Source of the DNA: Succinimonas sp045124755
GTDB taxonomy: Bacteria; Pseudomonadota; Gammaproteobacteria; Enterobacterales; Succinivibrionaceae
Length of the DNA: 64,000 bases
Assembly: GCF_045124755.1 (NCBI RefSeq)
Contig: NZ_JBGVMK010000105.1
Direction: 5' to 3' (one strand)
Shown: one piece after another, positions 8,740 through 17,352 of the stretch
Layout of the letters: every line of letters starts with the position of its first letter
How positions within the stretch are numbered: the stretch's first letter is position 1
Notes under the pieces: model-generated
Seen by the model: only the letters and a program-made list of their open reading frames with translations
Database searches by the model: none
What the model was told of the DNA's origin: nothing
Position numbers and translations under genes: made by a program

Positions 8740-9528
8740 TTAATCCAAAGTCACTCTGAAGCATTCCGCAAAATTTTGCGAAACGGTATTGCAGAGGTTT
8801 TCATAGGTTACGCCCTTAAGCTCAGCCACCGCCTTTGCCGTATAGGAGACATAGGCCGGCTCGTTGGGCTTGCCCCGCTTGGGCACCGGGGCCAGGTAGG
8901 GACTGTCGGTTTCCACCAGAAGTCTGTCCAAAGGCACATAACGGCAGACCTCCCGCACGTTTTCGCCTTTATTGAAGGTAACAATGCCGGAGATTGAGAT
9001 AAAGAGTCCCATGTCCAGAGATCTTCTGGCCACATCCACCGTATCGCAGTAGCAGTGCATGACGCCGCCCACGTCCCGGCAGTTAACGGCATTTATAATA
9101 TCCAGGCATATGGCGGCAGATCCCCGGGCATGAATAATAAGAGGCTTTTTCATTTTGTCAGCAATCACCACCTGCCGGGCAAAGCTCTCCTCCTGAATGC
9201 TTCTGGTTTCCGGCGTGCAGACAAAATCAAGGCCGGTCTCCCCCAAAGCCGCGATTTTATCCCGGGACAGAAATTCCTCCAGAGTTTCATCCTGCCAGTC
9301 CTTGTTGTCCGGAGTGATATTCTCAGGATGCATGGCGGCCGCGCCCCAGACATGAGGGAGATCCTTTATCATGTCATACATGCGGGGAAAGCTTTCCAGA
9401 TCCACCCCCGGACACAGCAAATGGGTTACGCCGGCCTCATGAGCCCGGGCCAGAACCTCGGCGGGATCCTTAAATCTGTTTTCATAATCAAGACTGTCCA
9501 GATGACAATGCGAATCCACCAGAAACAT
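8740..9528 (-). CDS. TatD-family metal-dependent hydrolase (YcfH-like)
   Basis: TIM-barrel metal-dependent hydrolase or deoxyribonuclease of the TatD family, cytoplasmic. The protein opens with the metal-binding VDSHCHLD motif; further family motifs are ALGETGLDF, PLIIHARGS, GGVMHCYCDT and LVETDSPYLAP. The start at 9528 is preferred over 9546 because AGGAG lies eight bases before it and the motif then sits at the N-terminus as usual. In enterobacteria ycfH lies near hinT, and here it diverges from hinT. The length of 262 residues is normal. Confidence 0.9.
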   Translation of the reverse strand: MFLVDSHCHLDSLDYENRFKDPAEVLARAHEAGVTHLLCPGVDLESFPRMYDMIKDLPHVWGAAAMHPENITPDNKDWQDETLEEFLSRDKIAALGETGLDFVCTPETRSIQEESFARQVVIADKMKKPLIIHARGSAAICLDIINAVNCRDVGGVMHCYCDTVDVARRSLDMGLFISISGIVTFNKGENVREVCRYVPLDRLLVETDSPYLAPVPKRGKPNEPAYVSYTAKAVAELKGVTYENLCNTVSQNFAECFRVTLD

Positions 9529-9725
9529 GCGCTGTTCTCCTGTCATAATCCGCGGCCGCGGCCCCGGTAAATAATCACGGGCGTCATTTTACACCACGGA
9601 AAGCTTTTTTGGGCAGGGAAAAAACCGAAGCCGGATTCTCCGTTTCCAGCCGCCAAACCCATTCTGTTTCCGGACTCCTCTGGAATTCCGGAGACTCTCC
9701 ATAAAATCGCAGGCCGGACAAAAAA

Positions 9726-9734
9726 TGCTATAAT
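9726..9734 (+). promoter_or_regulatory. extended -10 promoter for hinT
   Basis: TGCTATAAT, an extended -10 element with a perfect TATAAT, lies 31 bases before the hinT ATG. No good -35 is visible at 17 bases, which fits an extended -10 promoter. Confidence 0.6.
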
Positions 9735-9765
9735 TAAGTCGGCAGTTTTTTGAGGACTCACAATC

Positions 9766-10134
9766 ATGGCAGAACAGACTCTTTTTTCCAAAATCATTAA
9801 CCACGAAATTCCTGCTGACATCAGATATCAGGATGACGATGTAACCGTTTTTGCGGATATCAATCCCCGGGCCAAGGTGCACCTCCTGGTGGTTCCCACC
9901 AAGGCTATCGCCAGCATTAACGATCTCACCGATGATGACGCCATGCTGGTGGGAAAGCTTGTTCTTACCGCTAAAAAGATGGCCGAGGATCTGGGAATCG
10001 CCGCTGACGGCTACCGTCTCATCTTTAACGTAGGCCGTCACGGCGGTCAGGCAGTGCCTCATATCCACCTCCACCTTCTGGGGGGAGAGCCTCTGGGCTT
10101 TGGCGGTTTCGCAACAAAGGCCGCATCCAAATGA
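9766..10134 (+). CDS. hinT: HIT-family purine nucleoside phosphoramidase
   Basis: Histidine-triad hydrolase of aminoacyl- and other adenylate phosphoramidates, a cytoplasmic dimer. The 122-residue protein carries the catalytic triad motif VPHIHLHLLGG near residues 104-114, with IFNVGRHGGQA before it, and begins with the normal family start TLFSKIINHEIP. It overlaps the next gene by four bases (ATGA). The hinT-lipoprotein order matches the gammaproteobacterial hinT-ycfL-lpoB locus. Confidence 0.95.
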   Translation: MAEQTLFSKIINHEIPADIRYQDDDVTVFADINPRAKVHLLVVPTKAIASINDLTDDDAMLVGKLVLTAKKMAEDLGIAADGYRLIFNVGRHGGQAVPHIHLHLLGGEPLGFGGFATKAASK

Positions 10135-10883
10135 AACTGAGTCAGGCAATTATTTCTCTTATTGCCGCCGGCGCTATCACCGCTCTTTCCGGCTGCAGTC
10201 TGACAGACGCCTTTCAGAGCAAAACCCCGCCCAAGAGGACGGGGGATACGCCTCAGGTTTACTCCCATCATGACAAAAAACAGGATCGCCGCAATGCCGG
10301 AAAGCCCCAGAAGCCGAAGCAGGAGGCTCCCAAGGCCGCATCCCCGTCCAATGTCAAAGAAGTCGTTCCGGAACCAGAGGTAATCAGCCAAAAGCCGGAA
10401 ACTCCGCCTCAGGAACAACGGGAACTTTCTCCCCGGACTCCGGAGCCTCAGGAACCCGTTTACGAAAAGCCTGTGGCCAGCTGCACCGAAAACGCCGCGG
10501 CCGTTCAGGATGCGGTACGCAGCCTGGCACGTCTGGCTATCAATGCCTATCAGCCGAAGCAGCCCAATCTCACCTTAATCAACGGCTTTGTTGCGGGAAA
10601 GGGCATTTGCTACAAAGGACCTTCCCTGACGGCAATCCTCAAGGACGAAATCTCCTCCTCCGGACGCTACAGCATTATGAGCTCTCAGCTGGAAAAGAAG
10701 ATGCGGGCGCAGCAGGGACAGGCCTCCAGTGCCTACCTCATCAGACTGGCCAAGGCGCAGAATGTGGATTACATAATTTCGGGCCAGACCATGATCCAGC
10801 GGGAAAAGCCCGTAGCCGTGCTCCGCATTATGTCCCTGGCTACCGGATCCATAGTGTGGCAGCGGGCAGTGCCTATAGAATAG
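10131..10883 (+). CDS. lpoB: LpoB-like outer-membrane lipoprotein (penicillin-binding-protein activator)
   Basis: Likely outer-membrane lipoprotein that reaches through the periplasm to activate PBP1b. The signal peptide ends in a lipobox ALSGC with the lipidated cysteine at C22. A long Pro/Gln/Lys-rich flexible linker follows (about 25-125), as expected for a protein crossing the periplasm, then a globular C-terminal domain with SGRYSIMSSQL, VDYIISGQTMIQ and RIMSLATGSIVWQ that matches the LpoB fold. Translation is coupled to hinT by ATGA. LpoB or the neighbouring YcfL family is the only likely choice; linker length and C-terminal motifs favour LpoB. Confidence 0.75.
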   Translation: MKLSQAIISLIAAGAITALSGCSLTDAFQSKTPPKRTGDTPQVYSHHDKKQDRRNAGKPQKPKQEAPKAASPSNVKEVVPEPEVISQKPETPPQEQRELSPRTPEPQEPVYEKPVASCTENAAAVQDAVRSLARLAINAYQPKQPNLTLINGFVAGKGICYKGPSLTAILKDEISSSGRYSIMSSQLEKKMRAQQGQASSAYLIRLAKAQNVDYIISGQTMIQREKPVAVLRIMSLATGSIVWQRAVPIE

Positions 10884-10925
10884 CCTTATTCTCCTGGCCG
10901 GAAGACAGGATCTCTTTTCAGGAAG

Positions 10926-10957
10926 AATGCTTCGGAATCGTCCGGAGCATTTTTTTC
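10926..10957 (+). terminator. intrinsic terminator of hinT-lpoB
   Basis: An 11-bp stem, AATGCTTCGGA with TCCGGAGCATT (one G-T pair), is followed by seven T residues on the plus strand, 43 bases after lpoB. Confidence 0.8.
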
Positions 10958-11063
10958 AGGCCGATAATGTTACTTGCGGCCGGAGGCAGCGAAATGCCAT
11001 CAGTCTGCTGGTTATTCCCTGACAGATAGCAAGAAATATAATCCTCCGCCCCAACCAGACCTT

Positions 11064-11096
11064 TTGTCTGATTCTTGTCTGGTTCTTGTCTGGTTT
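11064..11096. repeat. three tandem 11-base repeats
   Basis: TTGTCTGRTTC occurs three times in direct succession between the convergent ends of lpoB and ppiD. AACCAGAC just before it can pair with any copy. No function is evident. Confidence 0.7.
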
Positions 11097-11106
11097 TGCG
11101 CGCCGC

Positions 11107-11143
11107 AAAAAAAAATCCCCGGAAGAGCAAGTCCTCCGGAGAC
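11107..11143 (-). terminator. intrinsic terminator of ppiD
   Basis: On the minus strand a stem (GTCTCCGGA pairing imperfectly with TTCCGGGGA) is followed by nine T residues. It lies just downstream of the ppiD stop. Confidence 0.7.
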
Positions 11144-11169
11144 CTTGAGATTTACAGGCAGGCAGCTTA

Positions 11170-13143
11170 TCAGTTGTTCTGCTCTTCCTGCATCTTCAGG
11201 TATTCCCTGTTTTCATTATATTCCACCTTGGATTCGGCCCGGGCGGAATTGATAACAATCTGATTGTCCTCGCCGTAGCGGAAGTTATAGATCTGATTGT
11301 TAAGGAAGGAATCACGGGCGGAGTCAGCGCCCAGCTTGGGATCAACTACCTTTGAAAGCACCAGCACGTAGCTGCTGCCGTTATTTCCGGCAAAGGACTT
11401 GTAGGTGATGTTGCCCGGTTCCGGAGTCGGCATGGCAAAGACATTGCTGGCCACCTGGGCATCTACGTCACCGGTCTTGATGCGGCTTATGGTGGCAGGG
11501 CCGGAAATCACAATAAGACCGTCCTTAACGTACTTCTCCAAAGATTCGCTCTTGGCCAGACTGTCGGTAACAGACTTCAGCGTGGCGCCGGAGGCGTTTT
11601 CGGCCTTGGCGGTGAGCACGGCATCCCTGACTTGGTCGTGAACCTCGCTCAGGGGCTTGGGAGCAGGCTCCTGATAGCCCTCCACATGCACCACGACAAT
11701 GGCGTTGTCTCCCAGTTCAACCACATCGGAATTAACCGGTGATTCTCTGAGCTCGCTCTGGAACATTACCTTCTGCACCTCCGGCTGATTCAGCGGGAAT
11801 GCCGCCTTCTCATCGCCGTTCGCAATGAAATCGCTGGTCTTGATCTGCACGGACTTGGATACCTGGCCGCCCTCTTCCCGGGCCGCATTGGCAGCCAAAG
11901 CAGCAGCATCCAGAGAATCCGGGTTCTCAAAGCTGGTATCGGCGATGATCTGCTTCTTGTCCATGAAGAGCTCGCGGCTCTGCACCTTGGTGTACTGCTC
12001 GATAACATCATCCTTCACCTGATTGAAGTCAGCGCCGTGTCCCGGCTCAATGCCGTCCAGACGAATGAGATGCCAGCCGAACTGAGTGCTTACGGGTTCG
12101 GAGACATCGCCGGTCTTTTCCAGAGCGAAAGCGGCCTTTTCAAATGAGGAATCCATAACGCCCTGAGCAAATGCCGGAAGCTTGCCGCCCTTGTCCTTGC
12201 TGGAAGAATCCTCGGAATACTTCTTAGCCAGATCTTCAAAGGAAGCTCCGCCCTTAAGCTCTTCAGCCACCTTGGCGATTTTGTCTTCCGCATCCTCGCC
12301 GGTAATCAGGATATGGGAAACCGTCCGTTTTTCCGGAATGGTGTAAAGCTCGGCATGAAGATCGAAGAACTTTTTAAGATCCTCGTCAGTGTACTTCACA
12401 TCGTTTACAAAATCGCCGGCCGTAATGTAGATGTAGGATACCTTAACCTTTTCCGGCAGCAGAAAATCCTTGCTGTGGGAATCATAGTAGGCCTTGATTT
12501 CGTCTTCGCCGGCGGTCTGATTCTTCTTGTAGGCATCAATGGCGATGTCGATCTTGCTGAAGGTTCTCTCCTGAGAAAGGATCTGCGCCATGACGGCCAC
12601 GTCATCCGGCAGAGCAAAGCCGCTGTCAAAAGCGGTCTTGAGATAAATCTCCTTGGAGATGTCCCCCTTAAGAGCTTCCGAGAAAACCAGGGGAGAGGGG
12701 TAACCGGCCAGGCTCAGCACCTTGCGGAACTGGGCATCGCTGAACTTGCCGTTTACCTGAAATTCCGGCATTTCGCGGATGCGGTTTTTCACCAAATCAT
12801 CGGAAATTACCACGCCGGAATTAAAAATATGGTCTGACACCACCTGATCGGTGATCATTCTTTCCAGAGTCTGCTTTCTCAGGGAAGCATTAAACGCCGG
12901 ATCCTTGGCCTGTTCCCGGAAAGCCTTGCCCAGCTGTCTTTCCAGCTTGTTCTTTTCCAGACGGAACTGCTGCTCCAGTTCCCCGTTGGTAATGGAGTTG
13001 CCGTTTACCTTTACCGGATTGAAATCCATCTTCGGCGTAAGGTAGCTGCCGACACCGGCTATGGCAAACGATACCATGATGATGATGAATAAAAACTTTG
13101 CGACAGGCCCTGTTGACCCTTCGCGGAGCTTGTCTGTAAACAT
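11170..13143 (-). CDS. ppiD: periplasmic folding chaperone PpiD (SurA-N and PpiC-type domains)
   Basis: Inner-membrane-anchored periplasmic chaperone that helps newly exported proteins. It has one N-terminal membrane segment (FLFIIIMVSFAIAGVGSYL, about residues 17-35), a SurA-N-like helical region, and a parvulin domain from about residue 270 containing VSHILITGED and GGKLPAFAQGVM and ending FGWHLIRLDGIEPG. A long C-terminal region follows. The start at 13143 is preferred over 13173: GGAG sits ten bases upstream and the cytoplasmic tail is then as short as in known PpiD. It is the third member of the lon-hupB-ppiD block; hupB is 333 bases upstream. Confidence 0.93.
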   Translation of the reverse strand: MFTDKLREGSTGPVAKFLFIIIMVSFAIAGVGSYLTPKMDFNPVKVNGNSITNGELEQQFRLEKNKLERQLGKAFREQAKDPAFNASLRKQTLERMITDQVVSDHIFNSGVVISDDLVKNRIREMPEFQVNGKFSDAQFRKVLSLAGYPSPLVFSEALKGDISKEIYLKTAFDSGFALPDDVAVMAQILSQERTFSKIDIAIDAYKKNQTAGEDEIKAYYDSHSKDFLLPEKVKVSYIYITAGDFVNDVKYTDEDLKKFFDLHAELYTIPEKRTVSHILITGEDAEDKIAKVAEELKGGASFEDLAKKYSEDSSSKDKGGKLPAFAQGVMDSSFEKAAFALEKTGDVSEPVSTQFGWHLIRLDGIEPGHGADFNQVKDDVIEQYTKVQSRELFMDKKQIIADTSFENPDSLDAAALAANAAREEGGQVSKSVQIKTSDFIANGDEKAAFPLNQPEVQKVMFQSELRESPVNSDVVELGDNAIVVVHVEGYQEPAPKPLSEVHDQVRDAVLTAKAENASGATLKSVTDSLAKSESLEKYVKDGLIVISGPATISRIKTGDVDAQVASNVFAMPTPEPGNITYKSFAGNNGSSYVLVLSKVVDPKLGADSARDSFLNNQIYNFRYGEDNQIVINSARAESKVEYNENREYLKMQEEQNN

Positions 13144-13404
13144 TAAACTCTGACTCCGACCGTTAAACCTCAAATCACTGGCGCCGCCGGGGCTCCGGAT
13201 ACTGCCGTCTTTTGCGGCTCCGGCATTGTCCGCCCTGCTGCTGCCTCACCAGAACTCCGGGGCTTTCAACCGCCGTCCGGAACAATTTCCTGAGTCTCCC
13301 GCCGTTCTCCGGGAAACGCGGATCTGGTGCTGTCCGTGCATTTTACACTAAACCCGCCCTGTTGGCATCGTAATTCTCCATGCCGGCAAATACGGGGCAT
13401 ATGA

Positions 13405-13438
13405 TAAAAGAAAAAGCGCACTATCGTTTGTGCGCTTT
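13405..13438 (-). terminator. intrinsic terminator of hupB
   Basis: A perfect 9-bp stem (AAAGCGCAC with GTGCGCTTT, eight-base loop), followed on the minus strand by a T-rich tail, lies about 40 bases after the hupB stop. It would separate hupB from ppiD. The rest of 13144-13476 holds nothing I can identify. Confidence 0.85.
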
Positions 13439-13476
13439 CCATAAACAGTAAAATACAGCTGATGAATAAAACAGGA

Positions 13477-13782
13477 TTACTGCTTCTTAGTGGCCTTCTT
13501 CTTCTTGGGCTTGTTAACAGCTTCCTTCAGGAGCTTGCCAGCGCGGAAAGTAGGAACCTTGCAAGCAGGGATCTGAACCTTCTCGCCGGTACGAGGGTTG
13601 TGGCCCTCGCGAGCCTTGCGATCATGCACTTCAAAGGTACCAAAACCAACAAGAACTACATTCTCACCATTGGTAAGAGTTTCCTGAACAGCCTGGAGCA
13701 GAGCAGAAAGAGCATTTTCAGCATCCTTCTTGGTTAAACCGCCGATCTCGGCCATCTTTTCAATTAATTGACTCTTTGTCAT
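13477..13782 (-). CDS. hupB: DNA-binding protein HU (beta-type)
   Basis: Histone-like protein that bends and compacts DNA. The first 90 residues are a complete HU fold: TKSQLIEKMAEIGGLTKKDA, VGFGTFEVHDRKAREG and the DNA-binding arm NPRTGEKVQIPA. About eleven extra C-terminal residues form a lysine-rich tail (KPKKKKATKKQ), longer than E. coli HU. GAGG lies seven bases before the ATG. Its position between lon and ppiD identifies it as HupB rather than HupA or IHF. Confidence 0.95.
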   Translation of the reverse strand: MTKSQLIEKMAEIGGLTKKDAENALSALLQAVQETLTNGENVVLVGFGTFEVHDRKAREGHNPRTGEKVQIPACKVPTFRAGKLLKEAVNKPKKKKATKKQ

Positions 13783-14476
13783 AAGGTCCTCGTTTCACTC
13801 ACTTTGTGAAATTGTTTGTTATCCTGACGGAAAACTCCCAAGAACCTCATAACAGCCGTTAATCCGGTTCATCAAAAGCCTGCCGTCTGCGTACAAACAA
13901 AATTATGCCTTTAATCATCGCTAAAAACAGATAAAAACAATGATTTTTCGTGCAAGATCACTAATTTAGTGCATTTACCCCCTGTTTTTGCGTTGTGAGA
14001 CAGGATTTTTCCTTGATTCTCCGGCATTTCTGAAAGGGGCAAGGGGGCAATGAGAGCGTTTTTTCCGCTGAATCCCGACGTATTTGCCGCCCTGTCTGGC
14101 AAAATCAGCCGATTTTGGCAGATGCGTCCCCGGAGCCTGCCGGAAAACTGTTCAAAAATATGCTGTTTCCGGCTGCGGCGTAATTTCTGCGTATTACGGG
14201 GATTCTGAGAAGCCACAGGTAATGCCTTGAATGCGGAGTGTCCGAGCACACCTGAGATAAGCATGCTGTTTTTCCAATAAGCTTTCCGCTCCTGAATTCC
14301 GATGCCGCGGTTTCTGCCGGATTCTGTCAGAGGGAAACACCTGGAATGTTATCTTGCCTGCAGGCAAACTCCATGCGGCAGACCTTGGGCATCAAAGAAC
14401 CAGACTGGTTTATCGGAGTAACAGCATTTTTAAAAACCGGAAGTACTCAGAAGAAGAAACGCTCCCGGCTTCACAG
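13783..14476. other. about 690-base spacer upstream of hupB
   Basis: It should contain the hupB promoter, but I cannot place a convincing -35/-10 pair. A 117-codon minus-strand frame at 13911-14264 has no ribosome-binding site and no protein-like features. Near 14448-14493 a 9-bp inverted repeat (CAGAAGAAG / CTTCTTCTG) overlaps the end of the next gene. Confidence 0.4.
13793..13811. promoter_or_regulatory. inverted repeat just upstream of hupB
   Basis: TTTCAC and GTGAAA form a perfect 6-bp inverted repeat separated by seven bases, ending 11 bases before the hupB start codon. It could be an operator or a small leader hairpin; no regulator is identified. Confidence 0.3.
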
Positions 14477-15553
14477 CTACTGAGCTTCTTCTGCGGCTTC
14501 CTCCTGCTTTTTACGGTCTTCCGCCAGCTTGATCAGCTCCACGTTGATTTTTTCCACGGGCGAGAGCTTAATGTCCTGCGATACCGGCTGGTACCAGCTG
14601 GTTTTGTCAAAATAACTCTGGAGGTCGGGGCTTTTGAAGCTGTACCCGTGTCTGGCCATGATTTCATTCCGCATGAGTCTCAGGGTCTGGTAATCGTAAT
14701 GTCCCAGAAGCCCCTCGTTGATAACCTGATCTGCGGTAAAAAGGAATCTGGGAGTGTCCGGGGACGGATAGAGCATTTTGTAGATTCCTTCCGCGGGAGT
14801 GCCCTCAGGATTCCTGATGTCATCAAAATCCCTGATGTAGCGAATTTCAAGCCCCTTGACGGTCGGCCGGGCTTCCACATAAATGCCGTCCATTTTGAAC
14901 ACCGGTACCGTAAAGTCGTATTCCTCTGCGAATTCCAGCCGTTCCGTGCCTGCGGGAGTTATCAGAATGCAACCGTCCTCTCGTTCTGCGGGATTAAGCG
15001 ATGAGGGATCCTTCACCTCCTTGAGATTGTCAGTGAGATCTCCCAGGGTAAACACATAGAGATTCCCCTTGTTGTCCAAATAACGTCCGCGGAGAGTGAG
15101 ATAAACATTATTGAGGTCAATAAGGCGAGTGCCCCAGACGTCAGCGACATTTTTATCAAGAGGGTTATAAATGTGAATCAGCCGCCCTCTGGCATCCTTG
15201 ATGTGGAGCATGCTGTACTTTTTGCCATTGCCTTCGGTAATGACCAGCTGAGCCTGTTTGTCTTCGGAGAATTCCGATTTTACAGTGCCTCCGGTAACCT
15301 TGCCATTTTTGGTTTTAAAGTCAGTAAGGGTTACGTCATAGCCGCCCTCATGCATGGTTCCGCCGGCAAACCTGAGGGATTTGGCGTTTTTGGTATGTTT
15401 TTCCGGATGGTAGAACACAAAGCCGTCATGCCAGCTGCTGTTCCGGAGATCGTCATAGAAGCCTGTCTCAAAGGACATGGCATTATTAAATGGTGATGCT
15501 GCCAGCAGCATTCCGGCAGCAGCTAAAAGCTTCAAAGGTCTCTTCATATTCAT
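14477..15553 (-). CDS. secreted YARHG-domain protein
   Basis: Exported protein of unknown function. It begins with a signal peptide (KRPLKLLAAAGMLLAASPF, cleavage near NAMS) and ends with a clear YARHG domain: RNEIMARHGYSFKSPDLQ, YFDKTSWYQPV and LSPVEKINVELI (about residues 285-345). The middle is beta-rich without recognisable motifs. YARHG domains occur in extracellular or periplasmic proteins, often next to peptidoglycan- or peptidase-related domains. The start is one of two ATGs at 15553 and 15547; the TTG at 15574 is unlikely. The gene sits inside the normally contiguous lon-hupB interval. Confidence 0.75.
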   Translation of the reverse strand: MNMKRPLKLLAAAGMLLAASPFNNAMSFETGFYDDLRNSSWHDGFVFYHPEKHTKNAKSLRFAGGTMHEGGYDVTLTDFKTKNGKVTGGTVKSEFSEDKQAQLVITEGNGKKYSMLHIKDARGRLIHIYNPLDKNVADVWGTRLIDLNNVYLTLRGRYLDNKGNLYVFTLGDLTDNLKEVKDPSSLNPAEREDGCILITPAGTERLEFAEEYDFTVPVFKMDGIYVEARPTVKGLEIRYIRDFDDIRNPEGTPAEGIYKMLYPSPDTPRFLFTADQVINEGLLGHYDYQTLRLMRNEIMARHGYSFKSPDLQSYFDKTSWYQPVSQDIKLSPVEKINVELIKLAEDRKKQEEAAEEAQ

Positions 15554-16035
15554 GATCTTAAAATTACCTGTCAATGGTTATGCTCATTTTACGGCAACGG
15601 AAATTGTAAGCAATATCGCGGAGACAATACAATGTTTCCTACACTTGGGGATGTTACGAAATTTCAGGCGTCTTACGCCATGCTTCTCAACCAGCCCTTT
15701 CGCAATCTGCCCGGGTGATTTCTTCGGAAGATAACCCGGAGGTACCGGTTCCGCGCAGATAAAACCAAGACTGGCGCCGGTTCTTGATATCCAGGCAAAT
15801 ATTCCGCCGCGGTTCAGGATAATACCTGCTACTATTCCGGATAAGACTTCCGTCAGCTCCGGCAGGGCCGCTGTTAAACAGCTGCCGGTGTTAATGCTGA
15901 AAAACACCGGCTGATAATCTCATGCGAACACCAGAGGGCTTTGCATTATGATGAGCGAACCGGGTTAACAAAAGCTCAAAAGGAATGGTATCAGGCGAAA
16001 GACGGCGGGGAGATAGCTTCTTCAATACCGATCAG

Positions 16036-16342
16036 CTACAAGGACTGACACCGGCACCGGAAGATTATCGCAACCGGGTTCACATAGATAACCATGACTT
16101 TAATCATGTCGAAAATCTTCTTCATGTGCTCTTCGTAAATCTTCATCTGCTGCGAGCGCAATTGCAGAGTCATGGGGATAGCCGGAGTAATGTTGGATTC
16201 AATGGCTTCGCATATATGATCCAAACTTGCGGCAAACTTTCTGCCGCAGTGCCGGTGCATGATATCCAAAATGTCCCTGATACGTTTCTTCAGGGCAAGG
16301 AGCAGGAATCAGCGACAACAGAAAGGCAAGCTGTAGAATCAT
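16036..16342 (-). pseudogene. possible frameshifted small secreted protein
   Basis: An N-terminal frame beginning MILQLAFLLSLIPAPCPEE looks like a signal peptide. A second frame, entered by one base shift near 16265, gives a protein-like helical sequence (KFAASLDHICEAIES, KIYEEHMKKIFDMIKVMV). Joined, they would make an exported protein of about 100 residues. No ribosome-binding site is clear, so this is tentative. The DNA from 15554 to 16035 holds only a CCGGTGTT/AACACCGG hairpin near 15885-15912 and no supportable gene. Confidence 0.25.
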
Positions 16343-16377
16343 TTTCAGCCAGCTGATACAATCGCGATTAGTAATAG

Positions 16378-16536
16378 AGACCGGATTTATTATGCGAGTC
16401 ACCACAAATCAATAGCTTTGGGCCGTCAACTGCATAGGTTGTCTTTATTGGTTCGAAATATGACAGTGAAATTGCAGAGATGCTGCAATATGCTGATGAA
16501 CTTTTAGCCAACCTGTCCCATGGAGGTGAGAAATGA
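16378..16536 (+). pseudogene. degraded C-terminal tail of a larger gene (toxin-like position)
   Basis: One frame reads as protein: ESPQINSFGPSTA, a TAG stop, then VVFIGSKYDSEIAEM and LQYADELLANLSHGGEK before a terminal TGA at 16534-16536. The terminal codon overlaps an ATG at 16533 in the ATGA manner typical of coupled genes. The N-terminal part is missing, so this is a 3' remnant with an internal stop. A tail coupled to a small acidic downstream gene is the usual layout of a polymorphic toxin tip and its immunity gene, but the family is not recognised. Confidence 0.35.
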
Positions 16537-16550
16537 TGATTTTTGAATGA

Positions 16551-17165
16551 GTGCCCAACAAATCTGTCGGGAATCTGGTATTTGGCATGAACCGGGAAGA
16601 TTGCCGGAAAATTATGGACAGCAAATACACGCCAATTCACGGCAATTATTCCGACTACTACGACGACCTCTTTATACGTCTGGATTATGACAGCGATAAT
16701 CTTCTGGAATCCGTGGAGTTCTGCGGCTGCGCAAAGGAATGCTACGATGTTCGCTATAACGGCGTCACCATCTACCCTCTTACCAGAAGGCAATTCTTCA
16801 AGGTTATGGACAAAAGTCTTTTTGTTCCGGACGACTATGAGGCATATATCAGCTATGAGCTAAATATTACAGTCGGCTGGGATGAAGATGTGGATACCTT
16901 GCTGATTGGCAAACTGAACTCCATGCGGGATGCCGATATATGGCTGAAAGAAGCGGATGAACTCTATGAGCTTTTCACTCAGCTCAAAAAGGGCATGGAG
17001 CGAGAGGAAAGCAGAAAGATTCTGGCAGGGCATCAATACAAACTGTCGCAGAATGGAGCCATAGACAGTTACGCTGAATACCTCCACATCAAATTTGATG
17101 AGCGCAATTTACTGGAATCAGCGAAAATAGAGTCTCGCGGCACCACTTTTCGAAAACTGTCCTGA
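16551..17165 (+). CDS. acidic hypothetical protein, possible immunity protein
   Basis: Cytoplasmic 204-residue protein with no recognised domain. It begins near NLVFGMNREDCRKIM and is rich in Asp, Glu and Tyr (DSDNLLESVEFCG, AYISYELNITVGWDEDVD). A related-looking block returns near the end (MEREESRKILAG ... HIKFDERNLLESAKIES), so two internal repeats of about 70 residues are likely. The start is odd: an excellent GGAGGTGAG site lies before ATGs at 16533 and 16536, but that same frame has TGA at 16548, leaving only the GTG at 16551. The original start may therefore be lost to a nonsense change, or translation may reinitiate. The size and the coupled upstream remnant suggest an immunity-type role. 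Confidence 0.55.
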   Translation: MPNKSVGNLVFGMNREDCRKIMDSKYTPIHGNYSDYYDDLFIRLDYDSDNLLESVEFCGCAKECYDVRYNGVTIYPLTRRQFFKVMDKSLFVPDDYEAYISYELNITVGWDEDVDTLLIGKLNSMRDADIWLKEADELYELFTQLKKGMEREESRKILAGHQYKLSQNGAIDSYAEYLHIKFDERNLLESAKIESRGTTFRKLS

Positions 17166-17352
17166 TAAGTCAGCATAGAGGCAGTTCTCTGAAGATCTGG
17201 TGATTTAATGCATCGCAGGATATGCAAAGTTTTGATTTGGTTACCACCTTTGATTTAATAATAAAAATTACTGCAACTGAAAAAATCTTTTTCCGACAAG
17301 ACGGCAGTATGGCTTAATGACACAACTGAAACTGTACCCGAGAGGAGTAATT

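Noticed and set aside
13911..14264. A 117-codon minus-strand frame upstream of hupB
   Set aside because: No ribosome-binding site, biased composition and no protein-like segments.
15584..15907. A 107-codon minus-strand frame upstream of the YARHG gene
   Set aside because: Start and hydrophobic ends are not convincing, and no site or family is seen.
16548..16550. Selenocysteine reading of the in-frame TGA
   Set aside because: No selenocysteine-insertion hairpin or redox motif is evident, and the codon lies five codons from the start. A nonsense change or a GTG start is simpler.
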